This document shows positions 1 through 8,883 of a stretch of DNA of 64,000 nucleotides, in pieces. The translations under genes and the position numbers were made by a program. The stretch spans positions 62,001-126,000 of the forward strand of contig NZ_JADGMQ010000012.1 in NCBI RefSeq assembly GCF_016124105.1, written 5' to 3'. Position 1 is the first letter of the stretch. Each line of letters starts with the position of its first letter. The DNA is from Aquamicrobium zhengzhouense. Its GTDB lineage: Bacteria > Pseudomonadota > Alphaproteobacteria > Rhizobiales > Rhizobiaceae. The notes beneath the pieces were generated by a model. It saw only the letters and a list, made by a program, of their open reading frames with translations. It was not told where the DNA came from and did no database searches.

Positions 1-405
1 GCAGAATCCATCTGTTATGCGACCACGAACCGCCAGGAGGCCGTGAAGCAGGCTGCGCCGGGCACGGATCTGTTTCTGGTGGTCGGCGCGCCTAATTCAT
101 CGAATTCAAAGCGCCTCGTCGAGGTAGCCGAACGTTCAGGCGCGGCGCGCGGGTTGCTCGTTCAGCGCGCAGACGAAATTCCGTGGGATGAAATAGGCGA
201 CATCTCAGTTCTGGGACTGTCGGCTGGTGCGTCCGCACCCGAACTGATCGTCGATGAAATCATCGACGCCTTCCGCGCGCGCTTCGACGTTACCGTCGAA
301 CTGGCGATCACCGCGGAGGAAACTGAAAACTTCCCAGTCAACCGCGTGTTGCGCGACGTCGAACTGACGACCGCAGACATGGCATTCGTCAACGGAAACT
401 CCTGA
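1..405 (+). CDS. ispH: 4-hydroxy-3-methylbut-2-enyl diphosphate reductase, C-terminal part
   Basis: This is the 3' end of ispH; the frame is open from base 1, so the N-terminus lies outside the window. IspH is the [4Fe-4S] enzyme that makes IPP and DMAPP in the last step of the MEP isoprenoid pathway. The visible part opens with [12 protein letters not shown], a conserved stretch containing the last cluster cysteine, and contains the substrate-binding SSNSKRL and GLSAGASAP motifs. An internal GTG at base 43 is only a codon within the frame. The next gene, thrB, begins 4 bases after the stop, so the two are probably co-transcribed. Confidence 0.93.
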   Translation, partial: AESICYATTNRQEAVKQAAPGTDLFLVVGAPNSSNSKRLVEVAERSGAARGLLVQRADEIPWDEIGDISVLGLSAGASAPELIVDEIIDAFRARFDVTVELAITAEETENFPVNRVLRDVELTTADMAFVNGNS

Positions 406-409
406 CAAC

Positions 410-1378
410 ATGGCCGTCTACACTGATATCACCGAGCAGGAGCTTGGCGCGTTTCTGCGCGAGTATGACATTGGCGAACTGCTCTCCTACAAGGGGATTG
501 CCGAAGGGACCGAGAACTCAAACTTCCTCCTCCACACGACGACCACCTCGTTCATTCTGACCCTTTATGAAAAACGCGTTGATCCGGGTGATCTTCCGTT
601 CTTTCTCGGCTTGATGGAGCATCTCGCCAAGCGTGGGGTGACATGTCCGTTGCCGGTTGAGCGCAATGACGGCACTCTGATCGGCGAGGTTGCTGGACGC
701 CCTGCTGCAATCATCACTTTCCTTGAGGGGATGTGGCCGCGTCGTCCGACAGCGGTTCATTGCCGAGCCGTGGGCGAGGCGTTGGCGAAGTTGCACATAG
801 CCGGCGCTGACTTCGGCATGACACGGCCCAACGCGCTTTCGCTCGAGGGTTGGAAGACCTTATGGGCAGGCTGCCATGAGCGGGCCGATGAGGTCGAGCC
901 AGGACTGGTTGCCGAGGTAGAGGCAGATCTTTCAGCCATCAGCTCCGCGTGGCCGTCATCGCTGCCTGCCGGCGTCATCCACGCCGACCTCTTCCCGGAC
1001 AATGTCTTCTTCCTCGGCAACGAACTCTCGGGGCTGATCGACTTCTATTTCGCCTGTAACGATCTTCTCGTCTACGACGTCGCGACATGCCTCAACGCCT
1101 GGTGTTTTGAACGCGATCACGCTTTCAACATAACCAAGGCGACTGCTTTGCTCGCAGGCTATCAAAGTGTCCGTCCGCTGCAGCAGGAAGAGGTTGAGGC
1201 GCTGCCGCTTCTTTGCCGCGGCTCGGCACTTCGTTTCATGCTGACCCGCCTCTACGACTGGCTCAACGGCCCTGACGGGGCGATGGTGCAGAAGCGCGAT
1301 CCACTCGAATATGTGCGCAAGATGCGCTTTCATCGGCAGATCAGGTCGGCCAATGAATACGGTCTGGTTCAACAATGA
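410..1378 (+). CDS. thrB: Homoserine kinase (APH-fold type)
   Basis: Encodes 322 residues. It phosphorylates homoserine in threonine biosynthesis. It belongs to the aminoglycoside-phosphotransferase-like ThrB family usual in alphaproteobacteria, not the GHMP family of E. coli. The N-terminal [16 protein letters not shown] is typical of this family. The catalytic loop HADLFPDN and the metal-binding IDFYFACND follow in the second half. It starts 4 bases after ispH and its stop overlaps the ATG of rnhA by 4 bases, so the three genes form one unit. The partner gene thrC is about 7.5 kb away on the other strand. Confidence 0.93.
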   Translation: MAVYTDITEQELGAFLREYDIGELLSYKGIAEGTENSNFLLHTTTTSFILTLYEKRVDPGDLPFFLGLMEHLAKRGVTCPLPVERNDGTLIGEVAGRPAAIITFLEGMWPRRPTAVHCRAVGEALAKLHIAGADFGMTRPNALSLEGWKTLWAGCHERADEVEPGLVAEVEADLSAISSAWPSSLPAGVIHADLFPDNVFFLGNELSGLIDFYFACNDLLVYDVATCLNAWCFERDHAFNITKATALLAGYQSVRPLQQEEVEALPLLCRGSALRFMLTRLYDWLNGPDGAMVQKRDPLEYVRKMRFHRQIRSANEYGLVQQ

Positions 1379-1815
1379 AACGTGTAGAGATTTTCACCGA
1401 CGGGGCCTGTTCGGGAAATCCCGGTCCCGGCGGCTGGGGCGCTATCCTTCGTTTCAATGGCGTTACGAAGGAGCTTTCGGGCGGCGAGGCTGAGACCACC
1501 AACAACCGCATGGAGCTGCTGGCAGCCATCACGGCGCTCAACGCGCTTAAGGAGCCTTGCGAAGTCGACCTCTACACCGACAGCAAATACGTGATGGACG
1601 GCATTTCAAGCTGGATCCATGGCTGGAAGCGCAATGGCTGGCGCACGGCAGACAAGAAGCCGGTGAAAAACGCCGAGCTCTGGCAGGCGCTGGATGAGGC
1701 CAATCGCTGTCATAAGGTGAAGTGGAATTGGGTGAAGGGCCACGCCGGCCACCCGGAGAACGAACGCGCTGATGAATTAGCGCGCCACGGCATGGAGCCG
1801 TTCAAGAAGAAATAA
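1375..1815 (+). CDS. rnhA: Ribonuclease HI
   Basis: Encodes 146 residues, close to the usual ~155. It cleaves the RNA strand of RNA-DNA hybrids. All four catalytic acids are present: D9 in [17 protein letters not shown]47 in NNRMELL, D69 in YTDSKYV and D133 in ERADELA. The ATG overlaps the thrB stop (ATGA), which implies translational coupling. A strong inverted repeat follows directly. Confidence 0.96.
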   Translation: MKRVEIFTDGACSGNPGPGGWGAILRFNGVTKELSGGEAETTNNRMELLAAITALNALKEPCEVDLYTDSKYVMDGISSWIHGWKRNGWRTADKKPVKNAELWQALDEANRCHKVKWNWVKGHAGHPENERADELARHGMEPFKKK

Positions 1816-1816
1816 G

Positions 1817-1851
1817 CGTTCAGGCCGCGCCGCAGGGGCGCGGCCTGAACG
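1817..1851. terminator. Bidirectional terminator-like hairpin
   Basis: A perfect 15-bp GC-rich inverted repeat (1817-1831 with 1837-1851, 5-base loop) lies between the convergent rnhA and peroxiredoxin genes. There is no clear T-tract on either side, so it may work as a structural end rather than a classic intrinsic terminator. Confidence 0.6.
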
Positions 1852-1857
1852 TATGTG

Positions 1858-2340
1858 TCACAGCTGTTCGAGGACGGCGGCCGCGCCGGAATTTGCGACG
1901 CCTGCGCTCTCTTCAATGTTTAGCTGCTTGACGACGCCATCCTCGACGATCATCGAGAAGCGCTGGTTGCGTACGCCAAGGCCGCGCTCCGTCAGGTCCA
2001 GTTCGAGACCTGTCGCCTTTGCAAAATTACCGCTGCCATCGGCGAGGTGGACGATCTTGCCCTCAGAGCCGGTGAAGCGAGCCCAGGCACCCATCACAAA
2101 CACGTCGTTGACCGCGACCACAGCGATCGTGTCGACGCCCTTGGCCAGGATCGCATCGTAGTTTTCGAGATAGCCTGGCAGGTGGTTGTTGTTGCAGGTG
2201 GGGGTGAATGCGCCCGGAACGCCGAACAAGACGACTTTCTTGCCGCCGAAGATTTCAGCAGTGCTGAGGCTCTTCGGCCCGTCTTCAGTCATGGTGGCAA
2301 ACGTCAGGTCAGGCAGCTTCTGGCCAACAGCAATTGTCAT
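1858..2340 (-). CDS. Peroxiredoxin, Prx5 (AhpC/TSA-Redoxin) family
   Basis: Encodes 160 residues, the normal size for the Prx5 group. It is a thiol peroxidase for hydrogen peroxide and organic peroxides. The peroxidatic cysteine is C49 in the motif PGAFTPTC. The start motif (MTIAVGQKLPDLTF) is typical. No second cysteine in the position of AhpC-type resolving residues is obvious, so a glutaredoxin or thioredoxin probably serves as reductant (inference). The next gene on this strand is the DsbD-N-like protein 70 bases upstream. Confidence 0.9.
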   Translation of the reverse strand: MTIAVGQKLPDLTFATMTEDGPKSLSTAEIFGGKKVVLFGVPGAFTPTCNNNHLPGYLENYDAILAKGVDTIAVVAVNDVFVMGAWARFTGSEGKIVHLADGSGNFAKATGLELDLTERGLGVRNQRFSMIVEDGVVKQLNIEESAGVANSGAAAVLEQL

Positions 2341-2410
2341 GATTTCCTCGTTATTTATCGGGGGCGAGTGGGATCAGCGTTACCCGGTCAGGCTACGATT
2401 GGCAACGTGA

Positions 2411-3220
2411 CTAACGCAGCGAAAGCTGGCCGGTATAGGCACCATCACTGGTCAGAAGCGTATAGGCCAGATCCCCGGCTTGTGCGCCGGGCGCGCTGAA
2501 CGCGATAGGCACGCGAAATCGCGTCGACGAGCCAGTGGTCGATGTTTCAATTTCAGGTACTTCCAGCGTCAAGCCTTCATTGCCAGCCAGAAAAAGATCG
2601 AGGGCGGACATACCGTCCGGTAGCCGGGCTTCTACAATCAAGGCATCGTCCTCGCGCGCGATGAGCTCAAGCTTCATCGTTTCTTCCAAGGATGGAGGAA
2701 GCGCTGCAAAAGCCGATGCCACCATCTGGGCGTCTTCGGCGCTGTTTCCGTTTCCTTCAAGGGAAAACGAAAGTTCTGCCTGAACAGGGATACAGATCAT
2801 CTCGCAAACGCCAAGGAAAGCATTCGCCGTGAACTCACGACGGTCGGACGCGTCCTTCGGTACCCGCATTGTCAGGGCCAGAGAAACCGAATGATCGTAT
2901 CCGGTCCATTGGGTGTAACCGTCATCAAATCGCTGGGGAGGCGGGAAACCGATTTCCACTTCCGCGGGCGCCCCATCCAGTGCGGCGCTGATCTGCGGCG
3001 GCACGCCGGAGGCGCCGGGGTCCATCCAATAAGTCTTCCAGCCGGGTGCCAGATCGATCTGCAGCGCGCCGCGGATGTAGCCCTCAGCGTCTGGAGCGCC
3101 AGCGGTTACTATGCGAATGGAGCCACCCTCGACGTTGTGCCAGTCGCTAGACGCGGCCTGTGCCGCCTGAGCTGCTGCGAGAGATAAGATCAAAAGTGCT
3201 GAGATGCGTGAAAGGAGCAT
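2411..3220 (-). CDS. Periplasmic DsbD N-terminal-domain-like protein
   Basis: Encodes 269 residues with an N-terminal signal peptide ending near AQAAQA. The body resembles the N-terminal (DsbC-binding) domain of the thiol-disulfide interchange protein DsbD (PF11412-type). It contains LAPGWKTYWMDPGASGVPP and a cysteine pair in GVCEMICIPV. Full DsbD continues with an eight-helix membrane domain and a thioredoxin domain. Neither is encoded here, so this is a stand-alone periplasmic module. It lies on the same strand as the peroxiredoxin, which suggests redox housekeeping, but its partner is unknown. Confidence 0.75.
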   Translation of the reverse strand: MLLSRISALLILSLAAAQAAQAASSDWHNVEGGSIRIVTAGAPDAEGYIRGALQIDLAPGWKTYWMDPGASGVPPQISAALDGAPAEVEIGFPPPQRFDDGYTQWTGYDHSVSLALTMRVPKDASDRREFTANAFLGVCEMICIPVQAELSFSLEGNGNSAEDAQMVASAFAALPPSLEETMKLELIAREDDALIVEARLPDGMSALDLFLAGNEGLTLEVPEIETSTTGSSTRFRVPIAFSAPGAQAGDLAYTLLTSDGAYTGQLSLR

Positions 3221-3360
3221 GGCTGGAACATTGTCTTTCCGGCCGCATTAAGCAATCCGGGCGCAATAGCATAAGCATCATAATTGTGTGAGGGTTCAGC
3301 CGGTCTCAAAAGCGTACTGGCCAAGCAAGCGCGAATAGCGTTAGGCTCAAGGGTATGAAC

Positions 3361-3960
3361 ATGATGGGTTCGGATATGCAGGCCAAAAGCGGCTTCCTGG
3401 ATCACCAATTCCTCATCGCCATGCCGGGCATGCAGGATGAACGCTTCGCTCGCTCGGTCATCTACCTGTGCGCACATAGCGAAGAAGGTGCCATGGGCAT
3501 CATCATCAACCAGCTGCAGGAACTCGATTTCTCGGATCTTTTGATCCAGCTCGGTATCCTGGATGAGAAGCAGGCGATCCGGCTGCCGACGAAGGCGAGG
3601 GATCTTCAGATCTGCAATGGCGGGCCGGTCGATAGAAGTCGCGGTTTTGTCCTCCACAGTGATGATTACATGGTGGAATCGACGATGCCGGTGGCCGGGG
3701 AAATTTGCCTCACCGCTACGGTCGATATCCTGCGCGCCATCTCGGCCGGACGCGGGCCACGCCACGCTCTGATGGCGCTCGGCTATTCCGGCTGGGGTGC
3801 GGGACAGCTGGAGCAGGAGATCGCTGAAAACGGCTGGCTGACATGCCCGGCCAACATCGATTTGCTGTTCGATGGCGACATCGACAACAAATATGACCGT
3901 ATCCTAGCGCTGATCGGCGTGAACCCCACCCACCTTAGCACGCAAGCTGGTCACGCCTGA
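3361..3960 (+). CDS. YqgE/AlgH family protein (UPF0301)
   Basis: Encodes 199 residues. Conserved bacterial family of unclear biochemical role. Family hallmarks are [23 protein letters not shown] at the N-terminus, [22 protein letters not shown] and [16 protein letters not shown]. The ATG at 3361 is preferred over 3355 because AAGGG at 3349-3353 is 7 bases from it. It is divergent from the DsbD-N-like gene. Confidence 0.88.
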   Translation: MMGSDMQAKSGFLDHQFLIAMPGMQDERFARSVIYLCAHSEEGAMGIIINQLQELDFSDLLIQLGILDEKQAIRLPTKARDLQICNGGPVDRSRGFVLHSDDYMVESTMPVAGEICLTATVDILRAISAGRGPRHALMALGYSGWGAGQLEQEIAENGWLTCPANIDLLFDGDIDNKYDRILALIGVNPTHLSTQAGHA

Positions 3961-3972
3961 CGGCAAGTCCCG

Positions 3973-4070
3973 CCTAAAGCATTATTACATTTGAGCGGAG
4001 TCATGAGCTGAGCTTTAGGTTCTTGTTTCAACGCATGACGTAAGCCCGCGACCGGTTCCCTATTTCCAGA
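3973..4070. repeat. Rhizobiales-type intergenic palindromic repeat (degenerate)
   Basis: The gap between convergent yqgE and the EAL-protein gene holds a perfect 8-bp inverted repeat (CCTAAAGC at 3973-3980, GCTTTAGG at 4012-4019). This is followed by a tail with TTCTTGTTTCAACGCATGA and an ACCGGTTCCC stretch. The arrangement resembles the abundant short palindromic intergenic repeats of Mesorhizobium-like genomes. That assignment rests on memory of their consensus and has not been checked by alignment. Confidence 0.5.
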
Positions 4071-4078
4071 GACAGGCT

Positions 4079-6967
4079 TTAGACCTGAACGAGCGGGTAC
4101 TGCTCCTTCAGAAGCTTCATTGCTGCTTCCGATGAGAGGGGCGGACCGAACAGGAAGCTTTGGACGTACTCGCAGCCCATCTGACGCAATTCCAGCGCAT
4201 CGTTTTCATCCGCGACACCTTCCGCAACGACGGACAGGCCCAGATCATGCGCCATGTTGACCATGGAGCGGAGCAGGACGGTCCGCTTCGGGCTGGTGTC
4301 ATCGACGAAGCTGCGGTCGATCTTGATGGTGTCGAACGGGAAGCGGGTTAGATAGGAGAGGGACGAATATCCCGTCCCGAAATCATCGAGCGACAGCCCG
4401 ACACCAAGCTGCTTCAGACGGGTAAGCACGTGAGCCGATTGCTCTGGATTGTCCATCACCAGAGATTCGGTGAGCTCCAGCCGGAAACAGCGCGGATTGA
4501 GGTTTGCGCGCGCGACGACCGAACGGACATCACTGATCAGGTCACGGCGGATCAGCTGGCGGCTCGACAAGTTCACCGAGACGGATAGCGGCACATCGCC
4601 GATCTGCTTCAGCCACGAAGCCAGATCATCAGCGGCCTGCTGCATGCCGAACAAACCCAGCTGGACAATCAGGCCACAAGACTCAGCTACCGGGATGAAG
4701 TCGGCCGGGGCAATTGTGCCGCGCCGCGGATGCTCCCAGCGCAGCAAGGCCTCGAAACCAGCTACCGAACGATCTTCTAGCCGTACAATGGGCTGGTAAA
4801 CGAGGCGCAGTTCTTGTCGCTCAATGGCGCGGCGAAGGTCAGACTCAAGCTGGAGGCGATCGGTGCCGACGGAACGGAAGGCAGGGCGGAAAGGCTCTAT
4901 GCGATCGCCGCCGAAACGCTTTGCCTGATGCATGGCAAGCTCGGCGTCCTTGACCATGTCCTCTGCACTCGCCTGTGACGAGTTCCACGATACGAGGCCG
5001 ATGGAAGAGGCGAGGACAATCTCACGTTTGGCAAAGGTGATCGGAAGGTTGATAGCCTGCTTCACCGCCTCTGCAACGTCGGCAATCCGCTGTGAATTCT
5101 GCTCCGACAGGAGCAACATCGCGAACTGATCGCCAGCAAAGCGGGACAGCGAATCGCCGGGCTTCAGGAGGCGGTGCAGACGGCGCGATATCGTCAGGAG
5201 GATCGTATCGCCAGCCGAAATGCCGAGCCCTTCATTGACCACTTTGAAGCGGTCGATGTCGATGACGAGAACGGTCGGGCGGACATTTTCTTCCGTCTTG
5301 GCAATTGAAATGACAGCTTCGAGCCTGTTGAGGAAAAGCTCGCGCGAAGGCAGGCCGGTGAGGTTGTCGTGAACCGCATCGTGGAGGAGGCGCTCCTCCG
5401 ACTTTTTCTGCTCCGTCACGTCCACCAGTGTGCCGACGCACCGGATGATCTCACCGTCAGAGCCGATGACGGGACGCGCGCGCAGGATGAACCAGTGATA
5501 ATGCCCATCCGCGCCGCGCAGGCGGAAGGACTGCGATATCCGTCCGCGTCGATGCTCCAGAATGGCGTCGAGTGTTGTACGGAAGGTATCGCGATCATCG
5601 GCGTGGAGGGCTGGGAGCCAGTTCCGAGCAGGGCCATGCAATGCCCCCGCCTCCAGCCCGATCTGACGGCTGACATCAGGCTTGGTGATCACACGGTCGC
5701 GCATGACGTCCCAGTCCCAGACGATGTCTCCTGAACCGGTAACGGCCAGGGATTGGCGCTCCATGTCGCTGAACAGGCCCTGATGCAACGCACCGCCTGC
5801 AAATGCGTGCTGCATCACGGTGAAACCGATGAGCAGAATGATCAGCACGAGGCCGCCGCTGAGCGCGGGCTGAACAATGTCGTTGGCGAGCGATCCTGTA
5901 ACCGCCATCCATCCGCCAGCGAGCCAGACCAAAATCATCAGCCAGCTCGGGACAAGCATGATGGCGCGGTCATATCCCTGGAATGACAGGTAGATGATGA
6001 TCCCGAGGCCGACGATAGCTGTCAGGGCGAAGGAAAACCGCGCGATGCCTGCCGCGACTGCAGGGTCAAAATAGGCAACGCCAGCCAACAGACCGAGAGC
6101 CAGAACCCAGGCCGCTGTTCCGTAGCTGAAATGAAGGTGCCAGCGGTTGAGGTTCAGATAGGTGAACAGGAAAACAACCAGCGTCGCGGCCAGCGCGACT
6201 TCCGTCGCGGCGCGCCAAAGCCGCGCGTCCTGCGCCGAAATCGAGAGCATCTGGTTCAGGAAACCAAAGTCGATGCAGATATAGGCCAGAACTGCCCAGG
6301 AAAAGGCTGCGGTGGCAGGGAACATCGATGTGCCCTTCACCACGAACAAAATGGTCAGGAAGAGGGCCAGCAGACCCGCAATGCCGATGACGATGCCACG
6401 GAAGAGCGTGTAGGAATTGATCGTATCTTTGTACGCCTCGGGCTCCCACAGATAGACCTGTGGCAGGTCCGGGGATGAAAGTTCGGCGATGAAGGTAATG
6501 ATCGAGCCCGGGTTCAGCGTGACAAGAAAGACATCTGCATCACGGCTCGGCTGACGATCAAGCGCAAAGCCCTCGCTGGGCGTGATTGCTGCCATCCGGT
6601 TGGATCCGAGGTCGGGCCAGGCAAGTCCGGAGCCAACCAGCCTGAAATGCGGGGCGACAATCAGGCGATCGAGCTGCTCGTCCGTAGTGTTGGCCAGCGC
6701 GAAAACTGCCCAGTCACCGGTGGACCGTTCATCAAGCGCGCTCACCTCGATACGGCGCACGATGCCATCGAGCCCGGGGGCAGTGGAAACCTGGAAATTT
6801 TCTCCCTGATCCCGGTACAGTTCAACTGCGCGGGACAGGTCGAGGGCTACATCACTCTTGGAAATCGTGATGGGTTCTATTGCCTGAGCAGGCATCAGGG
6901 GCAGCACGCACAGCAGGATCATCGCTGCGCAGAGAGTTGATAGCGCCCTTCGAACCGTTGATCTCAC
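4079..6967 (-). CDS. Membrane c-di-GMP protein: 7TM-PAS-GGDEF(degenerate)-EAL
   Basis: Encodes 962 residues. Order: signal peptide (about 1-29), periplasmic sensor region to about 185, a block of about seven membrane helices (186-395), a PAS/PAC domain (about 405-525), GGDEF (about 530-690) and EAL (700-950). The GGDEF signature reads AGDQF at residues 611-615, so cyclase activity is doubtful. The EAL domain looks intact: EALLRW with E739, ELTES, DDFGTGYSSL with D861 and D862, KIDRSF and VAEGV. Likely a c-di-GMP phosphodiesterase with a regulatory GGDEF domain. It starts with GTG overlapping the rimJ-like stop by 4 bases, as the last gene of the thrC operon. Confidence 0.88.
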   Translation of the reverse strand: MRSTVRRALSTLCAAMILLCVLPLMPAQAIEPITISKSDVALDLSRAVELYRDQGENFQVSTAPGLDGIVRRIEVSALDERSTGDWAVFALANTTDEQLDRLIVAPHFRLVGSGLAWPDLGSNRMAAITPSEGFALDRQPSRDADVFLVTLNPGSIITFIAELSSPDLPQVYLWEPEAYKDTINSYTLFRGIVIGIAGLLALFLTILFVVKGTSMFPATAAFSWAVLAYICIDFGFLNQMLSISAQDARLWRAATEVALAATLVVFLFTYLNLNRWHLHFSYGTAAWVLALGLLAGVAYFDPAVAAGIARFSFALTAIVGLGIIIYLSFQGYDRAIMLVPSWLMILVWLAGGWMAVTGSLANDIVQPALSGGLVLIILLIGFTVMQHAFAGGALHQGLFSDMERQSLAVTGSGDIVWDWDVMRDRVITKPDVSRQIGLEAGALHGPARNWLPALHADDRDTFRTTLDAILEHRRGRISQSFRLRGADGHYHWFILRARPVIGSDGEIIRCVGTLVDVTEQKKSEERLLHDAVHDNLTGLPSRELFLNRLEAVISIAKTEENVRPTVLVIDIDRFKVVNEGLGISAGDTILLTISRRLHRLLKPGDSLSRFAGDQFAMLLLSEQNSQRIADVAEAVKQAINLPITFAKREIVLASSIGLVSWNSSQASAEDMVKDAELAMHQAKRFGGDRIEPFRPAFRSVGTDRLQLESDLRRAIERQELRLVYQPIVRLEDRSVAGFEALLRWEHPRRGTIAPADFIPVAESCGLIVQLGLFGMQQAADDLASWLKQIGDVPLSVSVNLSSRQLIRRDLISDVRSVVARANLNPRCFRLELTESLVMDNPEQSAHVLTRLKQLGVGLSLDDFGTGYSSLSYLTRFPFDTIKIDRSFVDDTSPKRTVLLRSMVNMAHDLGLSVVAEGVADENDALELRQMGCEYVQSFLFGPPLSSEAAMKLLKEQYPLVQV

Positions 6968-7566
6968 GATCGGCCTCTTGTTTCACTTGCCCTGCGATCA
7001 TCCGCAATCAGGGCGTAGATGAAGTGATCCTGCCAGACGCCATTAATGCGCAGGTAGGAGCGCAACAGGCCTTCGCGCGTAAATCCGGCTTTTTGAAGCA
7101 CATGGATAGAACGTGCATTTGTTGGAATACAGGCCGCCTCGATCCGGTGCAACCTCATCGCGCCGAACGCATGCGAAATCAACGCTTCCATTGCGTCCTG
7201 CATGTAGCCTTTTCCCGCGTGGCGCTCACCCATCCAATAGCCGACTTGGGCAGTCTGGGCGACGCCGTAGCGTATATTCCCGATCGTGATGCCGCCTACA
7301 AGCTGGCGGTTTACGTTCTCGAAGATCAGGTAAGCGATGGCGGAACCCATCGCAAATTCTTGGCGGTAGCGACGAATGCGGCTGCGCCAGCCGCTGCGAT
7401 CGAGCTCGTCGGGAGCCCATCTGGGCTCCCAAGGTTCAAGAAATGCGCGGCTTTCGTCGCGTAGTGCGGCCCATTCCCGATAATCGGATGGGCGCGGGAA
7501 GCGAAGCGTTACGGATTTTCCCTTCAACGCCGGAGGTTCGCGGCGGAGAAAGGGGAAATCCAACAT
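6964..7566 (-). CDS. RimJ/RimL-like GNAT N-acetyltransferase
   Basis: Encodes 200 residues of the GNAT fold. The acetyl-CoA-binding motif A is seen in GYWMGERHAGKGYMQDAM. It is followed by HRIEAACIPTNARSIHVLQKAGF, which is characteristic of the RimJ/RimL group that acetylates protein N-termini such as ribosomal protein S5. The true substrate here is not shown. It lies 16 bases downstream of the M16 peptidase gene and overlaps the next start codon, so it belongs to the same operon. Confidence 0.85.
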   Translation of the reverse strand: MLDFPFLRREPPALKGKSVTLRFPRPSDYREWAALRDESRAFLEPWEPRWAPDELDRSGWRSRIRRYRQEFAMGSAIAYLIFENVNRQLVGGITIGNIRYGVAQTAQVGYWMGERHAGKGYMQDAMEALISHAFGAMRLHRIEAACIPTNARSIHVLQKAGFTREGLLRSYLRINGVWQDHFIYALIADDRRASETRGRS

Positions 7567-7582
7567 GCGCCGCGCCTTGGTT

Positions 7583-8869
7583 CTAAACGGCGAGCTTGCG
7601 CTCTGCAGGCTCGGGCAGCGCGCTGCTTATCGCTTCGTAAGCTGGAAGCTTGCTGACAGGGCCGACTGCCGCGATGGTGGGGCGGGTCGAGAAAAGACGC
7701 TGCGACAGATCACGCAACCTTTCCACCGTCAGGGCGCCAAGCCGTTCCATCAGCTCCTCTTTCACGACAGGAGCGCCAAACAAAAGCATCTGGCGTGCAA
7801 TCTGCGAGGCTCTGCTGGAAGCGCTTTCCTCCGACATGATCAGTCCGGCGCGGTATTGCGCACGTGCGCGATCAAGCTCTTGCTGCGAGATGGAATCGCC
7901 AGCTTTTTCGAGTTCCTTGGCGATGACCGGGACGAGCTTGCCGATGCCGCGCTTGTCCGTCGCGGCATGGATGCCGAAAATGCCGGTGTCCGAAAAGCCC
8001 CAGTGGAACGCGTAAACGGAATAGCAAAGACCATGCTTTTCACGCACTTCCTGAAACAGGCGGGATGACATGCCGCCGCCAAGAATCATGGAGAGCACCT
8101 GCGATGCGTAGAAATCACGCACGTGGTAGGCTCGACCTTCGAAGCCGAGAACTATCTGCACATCCATAAGGTCGCGTGTTTCGCGAAAGTCTCCGCCGAC
8201 ATAGTGGGCGGAATGCGGCTCCTCGACCTGCGCATGCGGACGGAAGCTTCCGAACCTCTTTTCGACCTCACGCACGAACTCGTCGTGATCGACACCACCC
8301 GCAGCAACCACGACCATCCGGTCGGCTCCGTATTGGCGCTCGATGAAGGTGCGCAGGTCCTTCGATGTAAAGGATTGGACCGTTTCGGGTGTTCCAAGGA
8401 TGGAACGTCCCAGCGTTTGGTTCAGATACGCAGTTTCGGTGAAACGATCGAACACGACATCATCCGGCGTGTCATGCGCAGCGCCGATCTCTTGCAAGAT
8501 CACCTGCTGCTCGCGCTCAAGCTCCATCGGATCGAATTTCGAATCCGTAAGAATGTCTGCGAGAAGGTCAATGGCCAATGGCACGTTGTCCTTCAGGACA
8601 CGCGCATAAAACGACGTCGACTCGACGCTGGTGGCGGCGTTGATCTCACCACCCACGTCTTCAATTTCCGATGCGATCTTCCAAGCGCTACGGCTTCCAG
8701 TACCCTTGAAAGCCATGTGTTCGAGAAGATGGGCGAGGCCATGCTCGTCATCGCGCTCGTTGCGAGCACCCGACTTTACCCATACTCCCAATGCGACGGA
8801 TTCGAAATTCGGAATGGTTTCGGTCGCGACTGTCAGGCCGTTCGACAGACGGCTTACCTCAACACCCAT
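7583..8869 (-). CDS. M16 family zinc metallopeptidase (processing-peptidase-like)
   Basis: Encodes 428 residues, the one-chain size typical of alphaproteobacterial homologues of the mitochondrial processing peptidase beta subunit. The inverted zinc motif HxxEH is HLLEH at residues 47-51, and the downstream glutamate lies in NAATSVESTSFYA. The second half carries GGGMSSRLFQEVREKHGLCYSVYAF, the usual C-terminal M16 hallmark. It starts 14 bases after the thrC stop. The natural substrate is unknown. Confidence 0.9.
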   Translation of the reverse strand: MGVEVSRLSNGLTVATETIPNFESVALGVWVKSGARNERDDEHGLAHLLEHMAFKGTGSRSAWKIASEIEDVGGEINAATSVESTSFYARVLKDNVPLAIDLLADILTDSKFDPMELEREQQVILQEIGAAHDTPDDVVFDRFTETAYLNQTLGRSILGTPETVQSFTSKDLRTFIERQYGADRMVVVAAGGVDHDEFVREVEKRFGSFRPHAQVEEPHSAHYVGGDFRETRDLMDVQIVLGFEGRAYHVRDFYASQVLSMILGGGMSSRLFQEVREKHGLCYSVYAFHWGFSDTGIFGIHAATDKRGIGKLVPVIAKELEKAGDSISQQELDRARAQYRAGLIMSEESASSRASQIARQMLLFGAPVVKEELMERLGALTVERLRDLSQRLFSTRPTIAAVGPVSKLPAYEAISSALPEPAERKLAV

Positions 8870-8883
8870 AAAGTCCTGACTCC

